From NCBI GenBank assembly GCA_020912385.1, contig CP087212.1, positions 1,922,001 to 1,986,000 on the forward strand: 64,000 nucleotides of DNA, given 5' to 3'. This DNA is from Neofusicoccum parvum (lineage: Eukaryota; Ascomycota; Dothideomycetes; Botryosphaeriales; Botryosphaeriaceae). This document shows, one piece after another, positions 32,924-43,345 of this stretch. The notes under the pieces are model-generated. The model saw only the letters and a list, made by a program, of their open reading frames with translations. It searched no databases and was not told the origin of the DNA. A program made the position numbers and the translations under genes. Each line of letters opens with the position of its first letter. Position 1 is the first letter of the stretch.

Positions 32924-34327
32924 CTAGTCGCAGGTATATTTGTAAATCAGTGGCTTGGCTCGTCCAACGCCCAAGCGCCGGTCTTCTTCCTCTTTTGTCG
33001 GATAGACCAGGCCTGGCCTGAGTTTGATTTTGTAGAGTTTTTTGAGGACGAAGTGCATTGTGTAGTGATTGCATTGCGATTTCTCTCCACGCGGCTCAAA
33101 CAGTTCTCCTTTCCACTTTAAGCGGTTGAAATGCTTAATCGCAGCATCCGCGTCCCATAGCAGACGAACACGAGAGAAGTAATCGACGATGTTCGGGGTC
33201 AGGCTGAGCGTCCCCTTTATGTTCAGAACATGCACCATGCCAGGGACCGTCGCTGCAATGCCGAAGTCTGAATGTTTAATGCCGTATATTTTCAAGTACG
33301 CCTCAGGGTGGAACGGGGAGGCATCGCCTACCATGTTCACCAACGCCGAGTCCACAAAGGCGTTGCCGTAAGTCGTCTGAGCATCCACGGGAGGGTCAAC
33401 ACCAGGCCTGGGCTTGCTGCCTTTCTTGATGCTGGCCACTTGCTGCTCTAGGGGGTGCAATATTGACATCCTCTTGAACATTGGCAACAAGTTCGGGTTG
33501 TCGCGAGCGTTCATTCGTAGTTCCATCTCGTGTCCCTCGATGAAGTCATCGAGGTTGTTGCACCTGCCCTGGAGCTCCTCATCATATATCCAGCCATTGA
33601 AGATTGTCCGGATTCTGGACATCGTCCACAGTACTTGTGCTTGCCGTGCGCGCGTGACCATCATGACTTCGTCGAACCAATCCCCCTGCGGCTGTTTATC
33701 CGAACTGTTGGTCCTCCAGACCCTTTCTTCCCTGGCTCCCAGATACTTGGGATACAATGCAACAAGCTCCCCCAGCCTCCGGACCAGATATTCGACTTGT
33801 TCCAAGAGAACCGGCTTCATATCCTCGTGCGTCCACGGCCCCACCCTTTCCAAGAGCACCACGAGACAGTTCAAGTTATTCAGCTCCTTGGGCGGCAGTG
33901 CCCGTTCGTTCTCTGGCTTGACATGAAGCACGAGCTCCAGGTTCTGGATCTGGCGTATGAGATCCTCAAGTTTCGTAGCCGGGATGGGTGCGGCGACATC
34001 CTCGAGCGAGCTGGCTGAGCTGCACGTGCTCCCCTCACTGTCCGCGTTATCCTCTTCGCTTTCATGGGTCGATGAGATTTCCTGCGATTGGCTCGGGCTT
34101 GGACGCTCATCGTTGCTCGAGGCATCGATGTTGCTATCATCGGACGACGATGTCGTGTACGACGCGTTCAAATCAGTGTTTGAGGCCTCGTTGCCACTGT
34201 TGACAAGGGCCTCTTCGCCGCTCTCGCCACTGGGTACAGCCGTGGAGGTAGGCGAACCGCCTGCATTCTGGGATGGATCCTGCTGTTCGGCCTGTGAACC
34301 GCTCGGTGATGACGGTGCTTCAGCCAT
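32924..34327 (-). CDS. Hypothetical protein with disordered acidic N-terminus
   Basis: A single exon of 467 residues from MAEAPSSPSG; the open frame extends upstream to a Met at 34576, but the extra part looks untranslated. Residues 1-120 are Ser/Glu/Asp-rich and disordered (for example ESEEDNADSEGSTCSSASSL). From about 120 the protein is folded-looking, with leucine-rich helices (LEDLIRQIQNLELVLHVKPE, LVVLLERVGPWTHEDM) and a conserved-looking C-terminal half including NIKGTLSLTPNIVDYFSRVR and basic Tyr/Lys-rich end. No signal peptide or membrane helix. I do not recognise the family. Confidence 0.75.
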   Translation of the reverse strand: MAEAPSSPSGSQAEQQDPSQNAGGSPTSTAVPSGESGEEALVNSGNEASNTDLNASYTTSSSDDSNIDASSNDERPSPSQSQEISSTHESEEDNADSEGSTCSSASSLEDVAAPIPATKLEDLIRQIQNLELVLHVKPENERALPPKELNNLNCLVVLLERVGPWTHEDMKPVLLEQVEYLVRRLGELVALYPKYLGAREERVWRTNSSDKQPQGDWFDEVMMVTRARQAQVLWTMSRIRTIFNGWIYDEELQGRCNNLDDFIEGHEMELRMNARDNPNLLPMFKRMSILHPLEQQVASIKKGSKPRPGVDPPVDAQTTYGNAFVDSALVNMVGDASPFHPEAYLKIYGIKHSDFGIAATVPGMVHVLNIKGTLSLTPNIVDYFSRVRLLWDADAAIKHFNRLKWKGELFEPRGEKSQCNHYTMHFVLKKLYKIKLRPGLVYPTKEEEDRRLGVGRAKPLIYKYTCD

Positions 34328-36200
34328 TTTGGGTGGGGTTCGATAAAGGTAACGATACTTGGAATGAAGGGTGCTTCGTCCTGACGAAACGTGCAGTAGA
34401 ATGGGAACCCGTTGGATGGATGTTCCAAGGTCATGGCTGGCGGAGATCGGAGCTGGCATTGCGGGTCTTTCTGGGTGTTTTGGTGAATGGCTTGCTGAAG
34501 AAGAAGGTGGCCTGCGGTACATGTGTGCAGATTGCAACTGCCCGTCCAAGCAGTGCAAATCCTGCGTCGCCGGCAACGGCGTATACTACTGTAGGCGTTA
34601 GGTAGTCCCCTCTCCGAAAGTGTTGAAGTATCGCTCTTGTTAGTTTCCCGCGAAGCACCCAACAAGCTTTGATGAAGACACTTGGTAACCCCAAAGGCCG
34701 GAACGGCGGAACGGGCCGCTGCCATCCCCTTTCCTGTTTGGGTAGCACCGTACCGTCCACCGAACTCGAGCGGCTGCATTAACGCAGGTCGCACCGGTTG
34801 CGCAACAACGACCGCTATGCCACACACGGCAGTCCCGCACATGTCAGAACGTGCGACAAGCTTTGGCTGGAGGCTGATGCAAGTTGCAGGAAGGAATTTT
34901 CGGTCACTCCGACTCCTCTGACCGAGGACGTTGCAGCTGCGGAGGTAGGCTGACCAGTCATCAGTGAAACTGACGTTGGGACGGTCTTACTGCTCTTGGT
35001 ATCACGTCGACGCCTGAAAGATCTTGATGGAACAACAGCAACGCAGCGTGTTATTGCACAAACATCGACGAGTTTCTGCAGATGCCGATTGCAGCTTGCC
35101 TCCTGTCCAACCCGTTCTAGATTTTCGGCCGACGTCTTCTCGGAGATTGGAATCAATACGGAAATAAGGGAGCAGGCTGTCAGCAAATGGCATATCGACG
35201 TCTTGAGCAACAGCGGGCGCAGACTCTGGCCCAGCAGGACGAACAAGGAGCCAAAGCTGCCTGTCGCAACACATTCCTCAGAACGGAAGGAGAGGGTCGG
35301 GCGGACATGACGCGGGCGGTCCATCTGGCAAGCAAAATCCAGGAGGCCTCACCGCTCATGCGCCACAGAGGGAAGCTGCCCAGCCACAGGCTCCAGCCTT
35401 GCGCGCCAACACGGAGTCGCGGAGGTTGTCGGGCAGGCAAACGGTGTGCGAACCGCCAGAGACAAGAGGGCAACCCCGGCTCTTTCTTGGGGCGAGCCAA
35501 CCCTGGCCGTTCTCGAAGGTCTGCTGCATGGTTGATTGGCCCCCCGATCGCGGCTTGCCCCCTTCGGGCCTGCCGGCGCCTTGCGTGCGTGTGCGACTCG
35601 GGAACTCGTGCGGCCGGCTGCTGCCTTCCCAACTGTCTCTTTGACCGGAAAGGCGGGGAATCGGGCTGGGGCGGGCGACGGGCGATGCGGCGTGGCGGTG
35701 GTGCTGTGGCACTGCAGCCGTGGCTCGCCCGCTGCCCACCCCCCTGCGGCCGATCGCGTGCAATATGCCGCGTTTTTGCCTCATTCTATCCCTGCCCTGC
35801 GGCTTGGTGCAAAGACAACGATGGAGAAATGGACGTTCGCCCCGAGCTCATTGGACCATGATAGCGAAATACCACAGGCTTCTTGCGGCCTGGTGCCGGC
35901 GTTGCCGCTGGTCATCCGTCTCAACCTACCTTCATCGACCTCGGCCCGCCGTCGTGAACCTGTTTGAGATTCGAGCATGATCACGGTTGCATTCCTCTTG
36001 TGGGAGAGAGCAGAGTTGCAGCCGAGCGCTAAGAAGACATTGGTTGCTGGGCAGTAATGTGCAGCACGCCCAGCCGAAACGCTGGCCGCCTGCTGCAGGT
36101 CTGCAATGCCCGAGCAGACTGCGTGGTGGACATAAATCTCGCGCCTCAACCATCACTAGACTGTAATTTTCTGTTCATGATATTTGTCTCTTTCATTCCT
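34328..36200. other. Gene-poor region
   Basis: Open frames here overlap in several phases and have no domains or plausible splice pattern. It must contain the promoter of the unknown protein to the left. Confidence 0.4.
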
Positions 36201-36218
36201 CTTCCAATCTGAGCAGCC

Positions 36219-36981
36219 ATGGCTCCTCTGCTCCACACCATGGCCGAATGCCCGGGCCGCAGTCCCTTCTCGAATGGGAAGAAGCAGAGCTCGAGTACAA
36301 CCGGCACGTATTCTCATGGACGCAAGAATTACCGCACCAATGTACCTGTCTCGCTAATATTTCCCAGCAGCCGAGTGCGGAAGCATCTCGCGTGGCCATA
36401 ATCCCGGCAGCAGTTCTCCGCACTCCTCCAACCAGCCCGCAGGCGCTCCACCAATCACTTCACAACGACGATCTGCACAGCCACAATGCATCACTTCCGA
36501 TGACAAAGAGTACATTCAAACCCTTCAAGAACCTTGGTCGGCTCGTGAGCCAATGCAACAACTTAATACTCTTCGTACGTGGGGAGTTGAAGCACTCGTC
36601 CAGACGCAAATATGCTCCCAACCCTATGCGAATGAATGCTTCAACCACCTATGAGGATATTATCGTGTTGCACTACGTTACAAGCCGACCTCAAAAGAAA
36701 TTTACGGTCCAATGCTGACATGAGCGAATGCCAGTCCGGATTCCCCCGCACCTGCAGTCTCGTTCCGGAACGGCACTTCTACCAATCAGAAACAGCCCGG
36801 AGGCCAAAGTCACGACCTCAGGTACATGGGCTCTTGGGCGCAGTTAGAGACTATTCAAGAGAATGAATTTGTTGAAAACGAGGCTTTCCATCCTCGCGAT
36901 CATGAAGAGCGAAGAAATAGTAAAGAGCCGTGGAGTGTCTACGAGTATTATGCACGGCGTGAGCAGTGATACCGAAGAGAC
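36219..36981 (+). other. Unresolved coding-like stretch (split gene or gene relic)
   Basis: Protein-like sequence appears in changing frames. One frame reads AECGSISRGHNPGSSSPHSS and then ITSDDKEYIQTLQEPWSARE. A second reads SHDLRYMGSWAQLETIQENE and KEPWSVYEYYARREQ before a stop. A GTACGT donor (near 36577) and a CCTGCAG acceptor (near 36757) would join them in frame as LNTLLSFRNG. The N-terminal part would need a further intron between about 36311 and 36370. No domain is recognised. It could be a real multi-exon gene or a decayed copy. Confidence 0.3.
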
Positions 36982-37597
36982 GGGAGTTTCAGGTGAAAGA
37001 GTGCGTGTAAAACAGGAGCGCCGGTCTCCGGAAAAGCCATGGTTGGAAAGCGCTCGCTATCTCACTTCTTTGTTCGAATGCATTTCAGGGCCAAGGTTAT
37101 TCGTTTCATTGCTGAGTTTCTCGAATGTTATAGTGTTAGAGGCATCTCATTCAACCTGGATTCGTCTGTGCCAAAGACAAATAAAAATCACATCCCCCAA
37201 ATAGTTCTGCCGAAGTTTGTTCCTTTCGTCGTATTGAATAAGTGCGACTGCGAAATCTCTAGAGACCTGGACTCGGTAGAAGATGCTGTAAAGTTTCATG
37301 CCGTTTGGTATAAAGCAAGCCAATTATTTGCTTCCTTTTTTTCTTTTTTTTTTCGGCTGTTCATGAGATTTTGGATAAAACTCGGACGTTTCGTAACGGT
37401 AGATTTCACGCAAGGTACGCTTCAGAATAGTGCATTGCGGGCGGAATCCTGCCGAAATGCGTATGAATGTGGCGGTGCAGCAGCACTGGCTAATTGTGCA
37501 ACTCATCACGTTATCGGCCTTTAAATAAGGGATGCCACTGCCCATCGCCCAGATCTCGCTTTTACCTCGTCTAACCCCGCATTCGACGCCCTCGAAA
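36982..37597. other. AT-richer region upstream of the Ap4A phosphorylase gene
   Basis: Contains a 161-codon plus-strand frame (37039-37524) that is Phe-rich and has no domain; I treat it as noncoding or relic. The right end is a promoter. Confidence 0.35.
37520..37528 (+). promoter_or_regulatory. TATA box of the Ap4A phosphorylase-like gene
   Basis: TTTAAATAA lies 70-78 bp upstream of the ATG at 37598, which is a plausible distance for a fungal TATA element. Confidence 0.4.
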
Positions 37598-38529
37598 ATG
37601 ACAAGTGGCGATCTTGAAGCACGATCACTGGTAAACTTTGACGCCCTGGTTGAGAAAGGCGAGCTCCAATGGATGAAAACCACGCCGCGGAATTTTCACT
37701 CTGAACCCTTCAACGCAAGTCAACGGTCGCATCCAAATATCGTTCTCAGCTGACTCGCTTGGCAGTTCCAATTCCGCATAGCCGACAGCCTGAACAACAA
37801 GCCCTGGACCTCCAAGAGCAGCAAAGTCGAGAATGCGTTCTCCGACACAGACCCCCGCTTTTGTTTGGGCCATTTTGGACCCAAGCATAAGCTGATCCTG
37901 AACAAGTACTCTGTTGTACGTCCTCAATTTGTGTTGCACACAACCAATTTTGAGCCGCAAAGTGACGCGCTCAATATCCATGATATGAATGCCATGTGGG
38001 ATGCATTTTCTTCCCTGAAGAGCCCGCACATTGCGATATTCAACTGTGGGCATGACGCCGGTGCGTCAGTGGGTCACAAACACCTACAGTTCATTCCGTG
38101 CCCGCCTCAGGAAGAACATCAACTTTTTCCAACCGCACGTCACACAACGAAAGGTATTGACACTCCATTATCACTGAATTTCCCTTTAATAGCCCTGCAG
38201 ATGAAGACTACGAAGTCCCGGAGGTCCCTTTCAAACATTCCATTCACAGGATCGGCCAGGATATTGACGGGCCGGCCCTCCTGCGAGTCTACGAAGGTCT
38301 CCGCCAATCGCTAGCTTTGGGACCAGAGTCTCCTCACAACGTGATACTTGTCAAGGACTGGATGATGGTTATCCCAAGGGTCAAAGCCCGGGATGGAATG
38401 CTATCTGCAAATGCTGCTGCAATGATTGGCATTGTATGGGTCAACTCCGAGGAGCAGTACAACGCTTGGATCGAATACGGGCCGATGAAGGCACTGACGG
38501 AATTTGGTGTACCATCTAAGAAAACATGA
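37598..38529 (+). CDS. ATP adenylyltransferase (Ap4A phosphorylase, Apa1/Apa2-like)
   Basis: Three exons (37598-37714, 37766-38153, 38201-38529) give 277 residues, shorter than the yeast Apa proteins of about 320. Family blocks include KHKLILNKYSVVRPQFVLHT, NCGHDAGASVGHKHLQFIP with the HIT-like catalytic His-x-His-x-Gln triad, and the C-terminal HNVILVKDWMMVIPR. The enzyme phosphorolyses Ap4A to ADP plus ATP and so removes a stress-linked dinucleotide. The first intron uses the donor GCAAGT (AAC|GCAAGT), a textbook GC-AG intron with a CTGAC branch site. The family is clear; the yeast paralogue it matches cannot be decided here. Confidence 0.9.
37715..37765 (+). other. GC-AG intron 1 of the Ap4A phosphorylase gene
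   Basis: The donor is GCAAGT, the exact GC-AG consensus, with a GCTGAC branch site and a TTGGCAG acceptor. Splicing joins EPFN to FQFRIADSL in frame, as the family requires. Confidence 0.75.
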
Positions 38530-38978
38530 TGCAGTATATATGAGATTTGGTTTCTTGGGCCCATTTTTGAGTGCCCCTGTTGCTGGTATTCTTTTAAGTT
38601 ACCTTCCCAGATGGCTTCCAACGGTGTTCTACCAATTCAAAGACTTAGCCTTCCCGCTCTAGCATGGTCTTGGTGCTCAAGATACGCCTCCATTTCACAT
38701 ATATCTACTGGCAAACACGGTGGTCTTTAAAGACAGAATTAGTCCAAACGCTAAAGTTTGATTCACCTGGTTGACTGTGGCGTTTTGCACTTGCGGCATC
38801 ATTGTGTACGCAATTCACTCCATGTCAGCTGGTCAGAAGCGAAGTTTACAGGTGTTTTTGGTTATCATTATTGACTGGTACGTAAAAGAACAAATGGTAT
38901 TGATATTGGGAAATAGAGCGCTAGCGGTGATAAGAAAATGGAGCAATTGACTCCTGGTCAATCAACACTGGGAAACAA
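38530..38978. other. AT-richer convergent intergenic region
   Basis: About 450 bp between two converging genes, with no open frame of note. Confidence 0.5.
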
Positions 38979-40241
38979 TCAAAAGGGAAACTCAACTCCT
39001 GGGCAGATAGGCGCACCATGCTCATCCAGCTCAACGAACGGCCTCGGAATCTGCCAGCTCACCCTACGCACTGTAGAAGGGATTGTGTGGCGGGAGAAAC
39101 GCACCCAATCCAGCACTTGATATCCCGGCAGACCGGCTGCGACCCGAAGAGCCCTGTAGACGTCATAAGCGTCGTCGTGCGATGGAACGAAAAAGTTGAT
39201 GCGGTATTTGCCAAAGAACACCCTGTACGACCACATATCCGTTTCATACCAGGCTTCGATTTCAAACTGGCCGAGTTCCGGCCTCAAGGCGTAGGGCATG
39301 GCCCACGGTGGAATGCGCCTATTGAAAGCCTCGGCCGCGTTTGCGGGCAAGCCATTGGTGAGCCTGCGGTAGACCCTGCACATTCCGTAACGAAGGTACG
39401 CCAGCATGAAGTAGTCGCAGAAGATGGCAGGTGCCTCGGTGGCCTCGAGCTCAGCCTGATGCTGCTCGGCGATGCCGTGGGCGCGGTAGTCGAACGGAAA
39501 CACCTCCTGGTAGCGGGTGCTCAGTTCCCGGATCAGACGCATGACTCTGCGGCGCGACGGCTGGCCCAGAGAGGCGAAATAGGAGAGGAACTCTGGCGCT
39601 GTTCCGAGCGGCCTGATCATGTCTCTCCAGTAAACCGCAGGGGTCATACCGAAGAGACGCCACAGGACTAGGATGACAGGACGTATCTCTTGGGCGTATG
39701 TCTCAGAGAGAGATAGCTCAGTCTTCAAGAAGGCGACGACAGCGTCAGCGGCATCTGAGAAGACATTGAGATGCATGAAGTACCGTTGGTTATGGCCCCT
39801 AGGGTTATCAATAATGATCAATGGCCAAAAGTTCTGGTCAAGTTCAGTGATAGGTTTGGCGAGCATGGCAAAGGGGAAGACTTCTGCCTCAGCGCGGTAC
39901 CGTTCGCTGAGCGCGCGATAGATTGCTGGCTTGTGATTATCCCAGAGCGGCTTGAAGTGTGGGGTATGACGGGAATTGAAGAGCGTATCGAGGTCGAGCT
40001 TGGCTGCGACCTCGATCTGGAGCTCAGCGGGGAGTGCGGCCATCAGAGCCAAAGCAGTCTGCGTCTCGGCGCAGTCGCTGTCAGATATGGGGTTACCTCC
40101 ATGCCTACCGTGTGTGCTGCAAGAGCCGAGATGGCAGTCAAGACATCTGTCCAGAAGTAGTAGGATCGGACGAGTGTCTGTCTGGGCCGCCTCTGAATAC
40201 CAGAGCACGACGTCTGGGCGAAATTGCGTGTGGATAGACAT
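38979..40241 (-). CDS. F-box-like uncharacterised protein
   Basis: A single exon of 420 residues. A short N-terminal part with LDRCLDCHLGSCSTHG is followed by MAALPAELQIEVAAKLDLDTL, which looks like the start of an F-box (Leu-Pro-x-Glu-Leu plus helices). The remainder is helical and Trp/Tyr/Arg-rich, without a recognised repeat domain. A TATA-like element 117 bp upstream of the first Met supports that start; otherwise translation could begin at the Met before AALPAE. F-box proteins recruit substrates to SCF ubiquitin ligases, but the match here rests on about 20 residues, so the role is tentative. Confidence 0.7.
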   Translation of the reverse strand: MSIHTQFRPDVVLWYSEAAQTDTRPILLLLDRCLDCHLGSCSTHGRHGGNPISDSDCAETQTALALMAALPAELQIEVAAKLDLDTLFNSRHTPHFKPLWDNHKPAIYRALSERYRAEAEVFPFAMLAKPITELDQNFWPLIIIDNPRGHNQRYFMHLNVFSDAADAVVAFLKTELSLSETYAQEIRPVILVLWRLFGMTPAVYWRDMIRPLGTAPEFLSYFASLGQPSRRRVMRLIRELSTRYQEVFPFDYRAHGIAEQHQAELEATEAPAIFCDYFMLAYLRYGMCRVYRRLTNGLPANAAEAFNRRIPPWAMPYALRPELGQFEIEAWYETDMWSYRVFFGKYRINFFVPSHDDAYDVYRALRVAAGLPGYQVLDWVRFSRHTIPSTVRRVSWQIPRPFVELDEHGAPICPGVEFPF

Positions 40242-40357
40242 GATGTAGGATTTTGTTGAAGGAGCCGATAGAGCTGTTCGAGGTCTGATGAAGTGATGGG
40301 CGTAGATGGCTGGCTTGAAGGAAGTGTTGGTGTGTCATGATGGACGATGGAAGGCAG

Positions 40358-40366
40358 TTTATATAT
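40358..40366 (-). promoter_or_regulatory. TATA box of the F-box-like gene
   Basis: Read on the minus strand, ATATATAAA lies about 117 bp before the first Met at 40241. It favours the upstream start. Confidence 0.4.
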
Positions 40367-40657
40367 GACCTTGCCACTTCTTGACCATGCTCTTGTATAC
40401 TAACAAGTCTTTTGTATAGTTGCGGACAGCCAAGACTCAAGTCAAGCGCGTTGCTGTGCAGCTGTCTGAAGGCTTTGTCCATTGTTGAGAGACAAAGAAT
40501 GACTCGTCAACGCAACAGTGGTACCCATTGAAATGCAGGCCAGGGAGCGAGCGGTCCAGACAATGGAGCGGAATTACGGCGCGCTGAGTCAGGGCAACCA
40601 CGCAGCGCGCCCTGTTCTTGACTAGCGCCACAGCCGGTATCGGGCCTTCGCTGACGT

Positions 40658-40664
40658 ACATATA
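40658..40664 (+). promoter_or_regulatory. TATA-like element of the second DHA2 transporter
   Basis: ACATATAG lies about 50 bp before the ATG at 40713. Confidence 0.3.
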
Positions 40665-40712
40665 GCTCGAGCATCTGGAGCAGCCTCCAACGCCACAGTC
40701 CCACCGGCCACA

Positions 40713-42406
40713 ATGTCTCAGACGCTTCTGGAGACGCCGACAACCTCCACGCCCGCGTCGGCCAGCGTCCAGGCGGAGACGGACTGCAATCTCTCCTCTC
40801 CGCCGGCCAGCCATGGCCCCGGGCGTGTCCTGGCTGCCGTATCCGTCGAAGAGAGTGAATTGGTCGTGTCCAAGAGCAGGACGGCCGCCGTCATATCGTC
40901 CATCACATGCATCACTGCCATCGGGAGCCTGTTGGCCGGCTTGCTGACCGTGTGCATTCCGGTGATAGCCCAGGAGCTGGAAATCCCCGAGAGCCTGCAG
41001 CTATGGTGAGTCCGGATTCGTAGTCCTCTTCCCAACGCCAGCACCAGCGGTCCTGACCGAGCAACGCAAGGCCGGCCTCCATCTACGCCCTCACGTGCGG
41101 CTGCACGCTGCTGCTCTGCGGCTCCGCCGCCGACGTCGTGGGCTGCCGGCGCATGTACCTGGCGGGCACGCTCCTGCAGTCGGCCTTCACGCTGGGCTGC
41201 GGCCTCGCCACCACGGCCGCGCAGCTGATCGTCTTCCGCGGGCTCGCCGGCGTCGCGGCGTCGTTCTGCCTCCCGTCGGCCGTCAGCATCGTCACCAGCA
41301 GCTTCCCCACCGGCCAGCGGCGCAACGTCGCCTTCGCGGCCATGGGCGGCGGCCAGCCCGTCGGCTTCGGTCTGGGGCTGGTGCTCGGGGGCGTGTTCGC
41401 GGGCACGGCGGGCTGGCGCTGGGGCTTCCACGCGACCGCCGTGCTCAACACCGCCGTCTTCGCCCTCGCGCTGTGGGCCCTGCCGCGCGGCATCGACCCG
41501 CCGCTGGCGCCCTCGATCTGGACGCGCCTCGCGCGCGACATCGACTGGGCCGGCGCGCTCCTGATCAGCGCCGCGCTCGCCCTGGTCTCCTACGTCTTCG
41601 CCGCCGTCACCGGCTCCGCGCGCTCCATCCGCGAGCCGCTCAACATCGCGCTGCTGGCCGCCGCGGCCGCGCTCCTCCCGGCCTTCGCGCTCTGGATGCG
41701 GCGGCAGACGCGCCTCGGCCGGCCCGCGCTGATCCCCAACGCGCTGTGGGCCAACGGGCCGTTCGCCGCCGTCTGCCTGACCGTCTTCCTGGTGTGGGGC
41801 GCCTTCAACGCCGTCGAGCAGCTGGCCGCCTTCCACCTCGAGTACGTGCTGCAGGCCTCGCCGCTGCGCTCCTCCGTCTACTTCCTGCCCGCCCCCGTGT
41901 CCGGCACGCTCGCCAACGTCGCCGTCGGCCTGCTGCTGCCGCGCCTGCGCCCGTCCGTCGCCGTGCCCGCCGCCTGCGCCGTCGCCGCCCTGGCCCCGCT
42001 GCTGCTGGCCGCCCTGTGCAGGGTCGACGGCCCCAGCTACTGGGCCGCTGTCTTCGAGGCTATGGCGCTCAATCCCATCGGCCCTGATGTCATCTACACG
42101 ATCGCGAATCTGGTCATCACGGCCGCGTTTCCGGGGAAGACGCAGGCGTTGGCTGGCTCGGTCTTCAACGCGGTTGCCCAGATAGGGAAAAGTACGGGGT
42201 TGGCGGCGACGGCGGTGATTGCGGCGAGGGTGACAGCGGAGAAGGAGAGGAGTGGAGAGTTTCAGGGGGAGTTGGGGAGGAGGGAGGCGTTGCTGGAGGG
42301 GTACAAGGCGGGCTGGTGGTATTGTTGTGCGTTGGGGTTGGTGACAGTGGGAGTGAGTGCGTGGGGGCTGAGGAAGGTGGGTAAGGTGGGCGTGAAGAGG
42401 GAGTGA
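40713..42406 (+). CDS. MFS transporter, DHA2-like
   Basis: Two exons (40713-41005, 41071-42406) joined in frame at Trp (QLW-PASIYALTCG) give 542 residues. After a Ser/Thr/Pro-rich cytosolic tail, the first helix starts near residue 59. Typical MFS loop features include CGSAADVVGCRRMY (motif-A-like, degenerate), FRGLAGVAASFCLPSAVSIV and a Gly-rich helix 5 (GGGQPVGFGLGLVLGG). Around 14 hydrophobic segments and the tail KVGKVGVKRE fit the DHA2 group. Exon 2 is extremely GC-rich, which also creates a long meaningless antisense frame. It is likely a plasma-membrane or vacuolar exporter of small molecules; the substrate is unknown. It is not linked to obvious biosynthetic genes. Confidence 0.85.
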
Positions 42407-43345
42407 TTGGGGATGTGTAGATGTTGCAGTTGACTTCCCCGCCACCACAACTGAACGCAATGAATCAGCCTTTGGAAGGGTTAAATCCACTCGGAGGATT
42501 TTCAATCTTGACGAGAACAGGCCTAACCCATTGGAAGATGTGTCGGGCTCTGTCGATAATGATCTTTCGCAGCGTGCCTCAGGGAGCTGGGGCAGAACGG
42601 AGAAGTCAATGAACACTTCGCGCGTACTCGACAGTTGGGGGGAACTTGGTATTCAAAAACACAGGTAAGAGGGCTCGTATACTCACTTGAATGATTGCAA
42701 TAGGAGCAAAGGTAGGGTTGGCGTTCGCGAGGCGAAAACATAGATTGGAGAGCTGAAGGTGGGCGGGAAGTTGGTAGCGCTTACGTTGTGCGTATAACCA
42801 ATTGGATATCAACTCCGCTTTGGCCTCCACATGAGATGAGTGCTGCAGCCAATGGTTAGCACGTCTCTCTCTTGAGAACCTCAACTTCCCATGACCAAAT
42901 CTGATTGAACTGCTTGTATATTGTGTGGTTTGCGTTAGTCACTCTGCGCACCCTTGTTTCTCCTGTCGCCTCCTTATCAGTAGCCATAACTTCCCGAGCG
43001 GTTAACGCAGATAGACTGAAGGTCCTTACTTTAATGATGGGTTTGTCCTGATACTCTGAGAGCACCAATTCCACGTCCAGCCACCGCCGAGCAAAGCAAC
43101 AGGGACCAGCAGATACGAAGCCAACATTTCTCGCTAATTTTTGCTCTCCTACCTCCCTCTCCGCCCGCAAATTGACCACCCGTCCCCAGACCTCAAAAAG
43201 AAAAAGCATAAAACGACAGGCAAGTGGGGTATTATTCGGCAACCGCACGCAATTCACTCGACTCTGCATCAGCGAGAAAAGTAAAAAAAAAAAACGTCAA
43301 AAAAGCATCGCTTTCATCCAATCATCTCAACTCACAAACACCACC
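42407..43345. other. Intergenic region, no supported gene
   Basis: About 940 bp. Minus-strand frames at 42606-42884 and 42856-43269 look partly protein-like, and a donor/branch/acceptor set exists near 43020, but joining them runs into stops. Runs of A occur near 43281-43296. Confidence 0.4.

Larger units (their letters stand above)
40242..40712. promoter_or_regulatory. Divergent promoter of the F-box-like gene and the second DHA2 gene
   Basis: 471 bp between opposed start codons. It has a TATA-like element at each end (about 40362 minus and 40660 plus). Confidence 0.4.

Noticed and set aside
37039..37524. 161-codon Phe-rich open frame
   Set aside because: No domain and no start or splice pattern of note. 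It is AT-richer sequence with a T-run, so I left it as unresolved.
40718..42616. 632-codon minus-strand open frame antisense to the second DHA2 transporter
   Set aside because: It results from the very GC-rich codon bias of the sense gene. It is rich in Arg/Gly/Gln/Glu with no domain, while the sense protein shows clear MFS helices.
42606..43269. Possible two-exon minus-strand gene with donor GTAAGG and a GTTAAC branch site near 43020
   Set aside because: Joining at the acceptor leads to a stop codon after a short distance in every usable phase, and no domain is seen.
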